64,000 nt of DNA from Mycobacterium sp. IS-1496 (lineage in GTDB: Bacteria; Actinomycetota; Actinomycetes; Mycobacteriales; Mycobacteriaceae): positions 44,611 through 108,610 of the forward strand of contig NZ_LQIU01000009.1 in the NCBI RefSeq assembly GCF_001499995.1, written 5' to 3'. The notes beneath the pieces are model-generated. The model saw only the letters and a program-made list of their open reading frames with translations. It was not told the DNA's origin and searched no databases. Position 1 is the stretch's first letter. Each line of letters opens with the position of its first letter. This document shows positions 55,707-62,858 of this stretch, one piece after another. A program made the translations under genes and the position numbers.

Positions 55707-58607
55707 ATGCTGGCCATCCTCTGTGCCCATGCGGTCGCGACCGCGTTGGCACCCCTCATGGTGGCCAGATGGGGACGGATCGCGTTCTACCCGTTGGCGG
55801 TCGTTCCGCTGGCCTCCCTGGTCTGGGTTGCGCTGAACTGGCCGGAGCCGGGCAGCGCGCAGACCGTGAACCTGGTCTGGCTGCCCGAGCTGTCGATGGA
55901 CATCACGCTGCGGTTCGACACGCTCGCCGCGATCATGAGCGTGCTCATCCTGGGTATCGGCGCGCTCGTGCTGTTCTACTGCGGCACGTATTTCCACCAT
56001 CGCGACGGGCACGTCGAGAAGCGTCTGCCCAGCTTCGCGGCCGAGATGGTGGCGTTCGCCGGGTCGATGTTCGGTCTCGTCATCAGCGACAACATGCTGA
56101 TCCTGTACGTCTTCTGGGAAACGACGACGGTGTTGTCGTTCCTGCTGGTCGGCCACTACGCCGAACGGGCGACGAGCCGCCGCGCCGCCACCCAGGCGTT
56201 GCTGGTCACCACGTTCGGCGGGCTGGCGATGCTGGTCGGCATCATCATCCTCGGCAACCTCGCCGGCACGTACCTGCTCTCCGAACTGGTCGCGTCACCG
56301 CCGTCGGGGGTGGCCGCCGCGGTCGGGGTGGCGCTCATCCTCGTTGGCGCCCTGTCGAAATCCGCGATCGTGCCGCTGCACTTCTGGCTGCCCGGGGCGA
56401 TGGCCGCCCCCACCCCCGTCAGCGCGTACCTGCACGCCGCGGCCATGGTGAAGGCCGGGGTGTTCCTGGTGGCGCGGATGACGCCCGGCTTCGCCGACTC
56501 CCCGGTGTGGCGGCCGATGATCATCACCCTCGGCCTGGCGACGATGCTGCTGGCCGGCTGGCGCGCGGTGCGCGAGTACGACCTCAAACTCATCCTGGCG
56601 TTCGGCACGGTCAGCCAGCTCGGGCTGATCACCGTCATGGTCGGCACCGGCGGGCGCGACATGATGCTGGCCGGGCTGGCGATGCTGGTCGCACACGCGA
56701 TGTTCAAGGCGTCGCTGTTCATGGTGGTCGGTGTCATCGACCACTCGACCGGCACGCGCGACATCCGTCGGCTGGCGTGGCTCGGCGACCGCAGCAACCC
56801 GCTGCTGTTCATCGCCGTCGGTGCGACGGCCAGCATGGCGGCGCTCCCGCCGTTCCTCGGCTTCGTCGCCAAGGAGGCCGACTTCGAGACCGTGCTGCAC
56901 AGCGCCGCACTGGGCCCGTTCGCCCCCTGGGTGCTCGCCGGCATCGTCTTCGGTTCGGTGTTCACCACCATCTACAGCCTGCGGTTCCTGTGGGGCGCGT
57001 TCAGCCGCAAAGGTCTACACGAGCCGAGCGTGCGCGTCCGCGAGATGCACCGTCCGTCAGCGGCGTTCCTGGCCGCGCCGGCGTTCCTCGCCGCCGCCGG
57101 CCTGGTCTCGGGTCTGTGGCCCGCCCCGCTGGACGCCGTGCTCGGCGAATACGCGCAGACCGTGCCCGGCGGCGAGGATTACCACCTGGCGTTGTGGCAC
57201 GGCCTGAACCTGCCGCTCCTGCTGTCGGCGCTGGTGATCGCGACCGGTGTCGCCGCGTTCTTCGAGCGGTCCAAGCTGCGGCGGGCCCGGGTGGCCTACC
57301 TTCCGCTCGGCAACGCCGACCACGTCTACGACTCGTTGATCCGCGGGCTCGACATGGTGTCGGTGCGGCTGACCGCGACCACCCAGCGCGGCTCCATCCC
57401 GGCCACCCAGTCGGTCATCCTCTGCACCCTGGTGGTCGTGCCCGCGGTGGCGCTGCTGCTCGGTGCGCGGGACCGGCCGGACTTCGCGCTGTGGGATTCG
57501 CCGTGGGTGGTCGTGGTCGGGCTGCTGATGCTCGCCGCCGCGGTGGGCGCCGCCGTGATGCGCAACCGCCTGGCCGCGGTCCTGCTGATCGGGGTCACCG
57601 GTTACGGCTGCGGTGCGATCTTCGCGCTGCACGGCGCGCCGGATCTGGCGCTCACCCAGTTCCTGGTCGAGACGCTGGTGCTGGTCATCTTCGTGCTGGT
57701 ACTGCGCACCCTGCCCGCGGAGGCCGAAAAGGCCCACATCAACCACAAGCGCCTGCCACGCGCGGTGCTGTCGCTGGCGGTCGGCGTGACGGTCACGTCG
57801 CTGGCGGTGTACGCGATGGCCGCCCGCACCGGGGCGGGCATCGCCGAACTGATCCCCGACGCGGCCTACTACCGCGGCCAGGGAGCCAACGCGGTCAACG
57901 TCCTGCTTGTCGACATCCGCGCCTGGGACACCATGGGCGAGATCTCGGTGCTGCTCGTCGCGGCCACCGGCGTGGCCTCGCTGGTGTTCCGCAACCGCCG
58001 TTTCGGGACCGCGCCGCGGGTGTCGGACGCCGGACAACCCGACATCGGACGCATCGGCACCTTCGCCAACAGCCCGGCCGTCGGCGACATCACCTGGCTG
58101 CGCGGCAGCGAACTGCGCGATCCGCGACACCGTTCGCTGGTGCTGGAGGTGGCGACGCGCGTCATCTTCCCGCTCATCATGGTGCTCTCGGCGTACTTCT
58201 TCTTCGCCGGCCACAACACGCCCGGCGGCGGGTTCGCAGGCGGCCTGACGGCGGGCCTGGCCCTGGTGCTGCGCTATCTCGCCGGCGGTCGTTACGAGTT
58301 GGGTGAGACGCTGCCGCTGGATGCGGGCAAGATCCTCGGCGTCGGGCTGGCGCTGTCCGCGGGCACGGCGGTGGCCTCGCTGTTCCTCGGCGCGCCCGCA
58401 TTGTCCTCGGCGGTCATCGAATTCGACCTGCCGGTCCTCGGCACCGTCAAGTTGGTGACCGCACTGTTCTTCGATTTGGGGGTGTATCTGATCGTCGTCG
58501 GTCTGGTTCTCGACGTACTGCGCAGCCTGGGCGCTCAGGTCGACGTGGAGATGTCCGCGCCGAATCCCGGTTCGGGCAGGTCGGCGGCGAAGGTGGGTGC
58601 GCGGTGA
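55707..58607 (+). CDS. mnhA: Na+/H+ antiporter subunit MnhA fused to MnhB (MrpAB)
   Basis: A 966-residue fused subunit of the Mrp antiporter, a multi-protein Na+(Li+)/H+ exchanger related to complex I. The first 650 residues are the NuoL-like proton-channel module (ETTTVLSFLLVGHYAERATS, KSAIVPLHFWLPGAMAAPTPVSAYLHAAAMVKAG region). Residues about 690-760 are the MrpA C-terminal part. From about 810 comes an MnhB domain (RVIFPLIMVLSAYFFFAGHN, then TPGGGFAGGL). No separate mnhB exists in the operon. Its stop overlaps the GTG of mnhC. Confidence 0.95.
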   Translation: MLAILCAHAVATALAPLMVARWGRIAFYPLAVVPLASLVWVALNWPEPGSAQTVNLVWLPELSMDITLRFDTLAAIMSVLILGIGALVLFYCGTYFHHRDGHVEKRLPSFAAEMVAFAGSMFGLVISDNMLILYVFWETTTVLSFLLVGHYAERATSRRAATQALLVTTFGGLAMLVGIIILGNLAGTYLLSELVASPPSGVAAAVGVALILVGALSKSAIVPLHFWLPGAMAAPTPVSAYLHAAAMVKAGVFLVARMTPGFADSPVWRPMIITLGLATMLLAGWRAVREYDLKLILAFGTVSQLGLITVMVGTGGRDMMLAGLAMLVAHAMFKASLFMVVGVIDHSTGTRDIRRLAWLGDRSNPLLFIAVGATASMAALPPFLGFVAKEADFETVLHSAALGPFAPWVLAGIVFGSVFTTIYSLRFLWGAFSRKGLHEPSVRVREMHRPSAAFLAAPAFLAAAGLVSGLWPAPLDAVLGEYAQTVPGGEDYHLALWHGLNLPLLLSALVIATGVAAFFERSKLRRARVAYLPLGNADHVYDSLIRGLDMVSVRLTATTQRGSIPATQSVILCTLVVVPAVALLLGARDRPDFALWDSPWVVVVGLLMLAAAVGAAVMRNRLAAVLLIGVTGYGCGAIFALHGAPDLALTQFLVETLVLVIFVLVLRTLPAEAEKAHINHKRLPRAVLSLAVGVTVTSLAVYAMAARTGAGIAELIPDAAYYRGQGANAVNVLLVDIRAWDTMGEISVLLVAATGVASLVFRNRRFGTAPRVSDAGQPDIGRIGTFANSPAVGDITWLRGSELRDPRHRSLVLEVATRVIFPLIMVLSAYFFFAGHNTPGGGFAGGLTAGLALVLRYLAGGRYELGETLPLDAGKILGVGLALSAGTAVASLFLGAPALSSAVIEFDLPVLGTVKLVTALFFDLGVYLIVVGLVLDVLRSLGAQVDVEMSAPNPGSGRSAAKVGAR

Positions 58608-59077
58608 CCACCTACCTCGTTCCCCTGATCCTGATCGGCGGTCTCACCAGCGTGGGCGTCTACCTGCTGCTCGAGCGCAATCTGACCCGAATGTTGTTGG
58701 GGCTGTTGCTGATCGGCAATGCGATCAATCTGCTCGTCCTCACGGTGGCCGGGCCGTCCGGCAATCCGCCGGTCCGCGGACGCACCAGCGCGGGCGAGAC
58801 GTCCACCGCTGATCCGTTGGCGCAGGGCATGATCCTCACCGCGATCGTGATCAGCATGGGCATCGCGGCGTTCGTGCTGGCATTGACCTACCGGTCCTAC
58901 CGACTGACCACCGCCGAAGAGGTCGGCAACGACCCCGAGGACACCCGCGTCTCCGAGATGGCCGCCAAGGAGGCCGCCGCCCTCGACGAGGACCGGCCAC
59001 CGGAGCCGGATCTGGCGATCGACACCGACCTGCCCGACGAGCTCGACGCGCTCCCGGGTCGGGAGGGTTCCCGGTGA
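58604..59077 (+). CDS. mnhC: Na+/H+ antiporter subunit MnhC
   Basis: A 157-residue NuoK-like subunit with three transmembrane segments (LVPLILIGGLTSVGVYLLLE, then LTRMLLGLLLIGNAINLLVL and TAIVISMGIAAFVLAL) and an acidic cytosolic tail of about 50 residues. The GTG overlaps the mnhA stop. Its own stop overlaps the start of a 12-codon mini-ORF that leads into mnhD. Confidence 0.93.
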   Translation: MTTYLVPLILIGGLTSVGVYLLLERNLTRMLLGLLLIGNAINLLVLTVAGPSGNPPVRGRTSAGETSTADPLAQGMILTAIVISMGIAAFVLALTYRSYRLTTAEEVGNDPEDTRVSEMAAKEAAALDEDRPPEPDLAIDTDLPDELDALPGREGSR

Positions 59078-59112
59078 CCGCGCAGCGAGAAGCGAAGGCG
59101 GATCGCGCATGA
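59074..59112 (+). repeat. MIRU-like linker mini-ORF between mnhC and mnhD
   Basis: GTG at 59074 opens a 12-codon frame (M-T-A-Q-REAKADRA) that ends in TGA 59110-59112. Its start overlaps the mnhC stop (GTGA) and its stop overlaps the mnhD start (ATGA). The same peptide frame occurs three times between mnhE and mnhF. The GAAGCGAAGG segment can act as the ribosome-binding site of mnhD. Confidence 0.85.
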
Positions 59113-60716
59113 CGTTGGCCACGGTGCTCACACCGCTGCCCGTACTCATCCCGACCATCGCCGCCGCGCTGACGCTGTTCGCGGGCCGTCGCCCGGTGCT
59201 GCAACGGGTGCTCGCCCAGCTGGCGCTCGTCGCGGTCGTCGCGGTCTGCGCGGTGCTGGTCTACCTCACCGACCGTGACGGCACGTTGGCGGTGCACGTG
59301 GGCGGGTGGGGCCAGAGCGTCCCCGGCATGGGGCCGCTCGGCATCACCCTGGTCGTGGACCGGCTGTCGGCGCTGATGCTGATGGTGTCGTCCATCGTGC
59401 TGTTGGCGGTGGTCGCCTACGCCATCGGGCAGGGCATCCGCGACGGCGACGGCCGTCAGCCGGTGTCGATCTTCCTGCCCACCTACCTGGTGCTGTCGGC
59501 CGGTGTGTGCACCGCCTTCCTGGCCGGTGACCTGTTCAACCTGTACGTCGGGTTCGAGGTGTTGCTGTCCGCGAGCTTCGTGCTGCTCACCATCGGCGCG
59601 AGCGCCGAGCGGGTGCGGGCGGGCATCTCGTACGTGATGGTGTCGATGGTGTCGTCGCTGATCTTCCTGCTCGGCATCGGCCTCGTGTACGCGGCCACCG
59701 GCACGCTCAACATGGCCGAACTGGCCGTGCGTCTCGACGACGTCTCCGAGGGCACGCGGATGGCGCTGTTCGCGGTGCTGCTGGTGGCGTTCGGCATCAA
59801 GGCGGCGGTGTTCCCGCTCTCGACGTGGTTGCCCGACTCCTACCCGACCGCACCGGCGCCGGTCACCGCGGTGTTCGCCGGCCTGCTGACGAAAGTCGGT
59901 GTTTACGCGATCATCCGCGCGCATTCGCTGCTGTTCCCCGGCGGCGGGCTGGACCAGGTGCTGCTCTGGGCGGCGCTGCTGACCATGGTGGTCGGCATCC
60001 TCGGCGCCATCGCGCAGAGCGACATCAAACGACTGTTGTCGTTCACGCTCGTCAGCCACATCGGGTACATGGTCTTCGGTATCGCGCTGTCCAACGACCT
60101 CGGCATGGCCGGCGCCATCTACTACGTCGCGCACCACATCGTCGTGCAGACCACCCTGTTCCTCGTGGTGGGCCTGATCGAGCGCCAGGCCGGGGCGTCG
60201 ACGATGACGCGCCTGGGCGGGCTGGCCGCCGCCAGCCCGCTACTCGCCTTCGTCTTCGTCGTGCCCGCGCTGAATCTCGGTGGCATACCGCCGTTCTCGG
60301 GCTTCATCGGCAAGGTGGCGCTGCTCGAGGCGGGCGCGTCCAACGGCACACCGCTGGCCTGGGCGCTGGTGGCCGGCGGTGTGGTGACGAGCCTGCTGAC
60401 CCTCTACGTGGTGGCCCGGGTGTGGACGAAGGCCTTCTGGCGGTCGCGTGACGACGCACCGGAGGGGCACCTGTCCTCGACCGCCCCGGCGGCGCTGCTG
60501 GACGACACCGCGGAATCGGAGGACATTCAGTTCGTGGACCGCGATCACGTCGGCCGCATGCCCGTCGGCATGCTGGCGCCGACGGGTGCGTTGATCGCGG
60601 TCGGTCTGGCGCTGACCGTGGCGGCGGGGCCGATCTTCGCCTACAGCGGCCGAGCGGCCGACGAGGTGATCAACCGCGATCACTACATCACCGCGGTGGT
60701 GGGTGAGCGGCCATGA
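59109..60716 (+). CDS. mnhD: Na+/H+ antiporter subunit MnhD
   Basis: A 535-residue NuoN/NuoM-like antiporter subunit with about 13-14 transmembrane segments. The family core includes GFEVLLSASFVLLTIG with its Glu, IKAAVFPLSTWLPDSYPTAP with the conserved Lys, and SDIKRLLSFTLVSHIGYMVF. The ATG overlaps the stop of the linker mini-ORF, and its stop overlaps the mnhE start (ATGA). Confidence 0.95.
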   Translation: MTLATVLTPLPVLIPTIAAALTLFAGRRPVLQRVLAQLALVAVVAVCAVLVYLTDRDGTLAVHVGGWGQSVPGMGPLGITLVVDRLSALMLMVSSIVLLAVVAYAIGQGIRDGDGRQPVSIFLPTYLVLSAGVCTAFLAGDLFNLYVGFEVLLSASFVLLTIGASAERVRAGISYVMVSMVSSLIFLLGIGLVYAATGTLNMAELAVRLDDVSEGTRMALFAVLLVAFGIKAAVFPLSTWLPDSYPTAPAPVTAVFAGLLTKVGVYAIIRAHSLLFPGGGLDQVLLWAALLTMVVGILGAIAQSDIKRLLSFTLVSHIGYMVFGIALSNDLGMAGAIYYVAHHIVVQTTLFLVVGLIERQAGASTMTRLGGLAAASPLLAFVFVVPALNLGGIPPFSGFIGKVALLEAGASNGTPLAWALVAGGVVTSLLTLYVVARVWTKAFWRSRDDAPEGHLSSTAPAALLDDTAESEDIQFVDRDHVGRMPVGMLAPTGALIAVGLALTVAAGPIFAYSGRAADEVINRDHYITAVVGERP

Positions 60717-61282
60717 AGGTTCTCGAGGGTACGCGGTGGTCGCCACGTCGGCTGGCGCTGCGGGCATGGGTGCTGTGCTGGCTGACACTGGTGTGGATCC
60801 TGTTGTGGGGCACGCTGTCTGCGGCCAACATCGTCAGCGGCCTGGCCATCGCGCTGATGATCACGCTGCTGCTGCCCCTGCCGCCGGTGCCTGTGGAGGG
60901 CCGGGTCCACCTGCTGTCGCTGCTGCGCCTGATCGCCACCGTGGCGTACTACCTGGTGGTGTCCTCGGTGCAGGTGGCGTGGCTGGCGGTCAAACCGGGC
61001 CCGCCGCCGCTGACCGCGGTGCTGCGGGCGCATTTCGCGGTGAAGTCGGACCTGGTGCTCGCGCTCGCGGTGAACATCGTGAATCTGACGCCGGGCACCA
61101 TCGCGCTGGAGATCGACCAGACCAGGCGCGTGGTCTACGTCCATGTCATCGACGTCGGCTCCGACCGCGCACTGAGTCGCTTCTACCGCCAGATCGGACA
61201 GTTCGAGCGGTTGCTGATCGCCGCGTTCGAACGGGAATCGGACTGGCGGCCATCGACGGAGAGGGAGGCCGATCCCGAATGA
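60713..61282 (+). CDS. mnhE: Na+/H+ antiporter subunit MnhE
   Basis: A 189-residue subunit with three hydrophobic segments in its first 100 residues and a cytosolic C-terminal domain containing NIVNLTPGTIALEI and VYVHVIDVGSD, both typical of MnhE. The stop TGA (61280-61282) overlaps the first repeat unit (ATGA). Confidence 0.93.
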   Translation: MKVLEGTRWSPRRLALRAWVLCWLTLVWILLWGTLSAANIVSGLAIALMITLLLPLPPVPVEGRVHLLSLLRLIATVAYYLVVSSVQVAWLAVKPGPPPLTAVLRAHFAVKSDLVLALAVNIVNLTPGTIALEIDQTRRVVYVHVIDVGSDRALSRFYRQIGQFERLLIAAFERESDWRPSTEREADPE

Positions 61283-61387
61283 ACGCCGAGCGAGAAGCGA
61301 AGGCGGATCGAGCATGAACGCCGAGCGAGAAGCGAAGGCGGATCGAGCATGAACGCCGAGCGAGAAGCGAAGGCGGATCGCGCATGA
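61279..61387 (+). repeat. Three tandem 35-bp MIRU-like units between mnhE and mnhF
   Basis: Units at 61279-61313, 61314-61348 and 61349-61383; the first two are identical and the third differs in one base (CGC for AGC at the end). Each opens with ATGA and encodes MNAEREAKADRA followed by a TGA that overlaps the ATG of the next unit. The last TGA (61385-61387) overlaps the mnhF ATG. The chain therefore gives four successive ATGA couplings from mnhE to mnhF. Confidence 0.92.
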
Positions 61388-61671
61388 ACTGGGTGTGGAT
61401 CATCGCGGGGGTGATGCTCAGCGCCGCCGCGGCCGCGACGATGTTCCGGCTGCTGGCCGGACCGAGCACGCTGGACCGGCTGGTCGCGCTGGACACGCTC
61501 GTCGCAGTCACCATGTGCGCGATCGGCACGTGGGCCGCGTTCAGCCTCAACACCACCGTGACCTACAGCCTGACCGCTCTGGCTCTGATCAGTTTCGTCG
61601 GGTCGGTCAGCGTGGCGCGCTTCCGCGTACCTGATGTCCGTAGGCCCGACAGGTCACGGAGGACATCGTGA
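61384..61671 (+). CDS. mnhF: Na+/H+ antiporter subunit MnhF
   Basis: A 95-residue subunit with three transmembrane segments; FRLLAGPSTLDRLVALDTLV is the MnhF signature. ATG 61384 overlaps the last linker stop and the gene overlaps mnhG by four bases (GTGA). Confidence 0.93.
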   Translation: MNWVWIIAGVMLSAAAAATMFRLLAGPSTLDRLVALDTLVAVTMCAIGTWAAFSLNTTVTYSLTALALISFVGSVSVARFRVPDVRRPDRSRRTS

Positions 61672-62030
61672 GCGCCTTCGACATCGTCGCCAGCGTCCTG
61701 GTGCTGGGCGGATCGACGCTGGCTCTGACCGCCGCGATCGGCGTCGTCCGGTTCCCGGACACGCTCTCGCGGATGCACGCCGCGACCAAGCCGCAGGTGC
61801 TCGGTCTGCTCCTCGTGCTGGCGGGTGCGGCCATCCGGCTGCGCGGGAACGTCGACGTCGGGATGCTCATTCTGACCGGACTTTTCACGGTCATCACCGC
61901 GCCGGTGATCGCCAATCGCGTGGGCCAACTCGCCTACCACGAGCAGAACATCCGTGACGACCTGTTGACCAGGGACGAGATGCTTGAAGTCGCCGCGGAA
62001 AGGGAACACCGCGGCCATGACGACTCCTGA
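61668..62030 (+). CDS. mnhG: Na+/H+ antiporter subunit MnhG
   Basis: A 120-residue subunit with three transmembrane segments; RFPDTLSRMHAATKPQVLGL is the MnhG signature. GTG start. It completes the set A(B)-C-D-E-F-G. Its last 14 bases overlap the methyltransferase start. Confidence 0.93.
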   Translation: MSAFDIVASVLVLGGSTLALTAAIGVVRFPDTLSRMHAATKPQVLGLLLVLAGAAIRLRGNVDVGMLILTGLFTVITAPVIANRVGQLAYHEQNIRDDLLTRDEMLEVAAEREHRGHDDS

Positions 62031-62766
62031 CGGCATCGTGAACGCACTGGCCGTCGCGCTGGCCAGACAAAGTGAGTCGCACGCCGACTGTCCGTTGTTC
62101 GACGACCCGTACGCGCAGGTGTTCATCGACGCCGCGTTGAACCGGGGGTGTCAGCTCCCCAGCGACGAGACGGCCGAACGGATAAACGGCATCGCCAACT
62201 ACGCGTCGTCGCGCACCAAGTGGTTCGACGAGTTCTTCATCGCCGCAGGCGCGCACGGGCTCGAGCAGATGGTGATCGTCGCCGCCGGACTCGACGCACG
62301 AGCGTGGCGACTGCCCTGGGTCGACGGCACCGCGGTCTACGAGATCGACCACCCCGGGGTGTTGAAGTTCAAGAACGAGGCCCTGCGTGAACACGGCGAC
62401 AGTCCTTCGGTGTCCCGCTACGTTCCGGTACCTGCTGATCTGTTCGACGAGTGGACGAACACGTTGATCGAGGCCGGATTCGACGCTTCGGAACCGACGG
62501 CGTGGGCGGTCGAGGGACTACTTCCGTACATGGCGGACGGCCCACACCTGTTGTTCGACCGCATCCACGAGATGAGCCCACCCGGGAGCCGGTTGGCCGT
62601 CGAGGCGGTCGGGCCGGGCGTGGCCGACTGGTTGACCGCACGGGGCTGGCAGGTCACGACGATCGGCGCGCAGGAACTGATGACGCGGTACGGACGGTGC
62701 GGCGACCACGGCGACACCGACACGGCCAAGGACACGGTATTCGTCGACGCCAGACGTAATCGCTGA
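62017..62766 (+). CDS. SAM-dependent methyltransferase, shortened member of mycobacterial TIGR00027 family
   Basis: A 249-residue class I methyltransferase of the family with many paralogues in mycobacteria. It keeps the N-terminal RTKWFDEF, the SAM motif VIVAAGLDARAWRLPW, YEIDHPGVLKFK and AVEGLLPYM. Family members are usually about 300 residues; here the stretch between RLAVEAV and DWLTARGWQV is about 35-45 residues shorter. It overlaps mnhG by 14 bases in another frame, suggesting cotranscription. Substrate unknown. Confidence 0.82.
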   Translation: MTTPDGIVNALAVALARQSESHADCPLFDDPYAQVFIDAALNRGCQLPSDETAERINGIANYASSRTKWFDEFFIAAGAHGLEQMVIVAAGLDARAWRLPWVDGTAVYEIDHPGVLKFKNEALREHGDSPSVSRYVPVPADLFDEWTNTLIEAGFDASEPTAWAVEGLLPYMADGPHLLFDRIHEMSPPGSRLAVEAVGPGVADWLTARGWQVTTIGAQELMTRYGRCGDHGDTDTAKDTVFVDARRNR

Positions 62767-62777
62767 CTTCTGCCGGG

Positions 62778-62827
62778 ATTCATCCACAACGGCGAATTCA
62801 TCCACAGGGCAGGCTTTCTCGGCGTTT
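62778..62827 (+). repeat. Leader of the DUF222/HNH gene with ATTCATCCACA repeat
   Basis: ATTCATCCACA is present at 62778-62788 and 62796-62806. It is followed by TTCTCGGCGTTT (62816-62827), which also occurs next to the DUF559 gene at 2916-2927. Such conserved leaders usually travel with multi-copy 13E12-type genes. Confidence 0.5.
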
Positions 62828-62858
62828 CCTGTCGGCGCCGCGTGACACAATCGAATAC

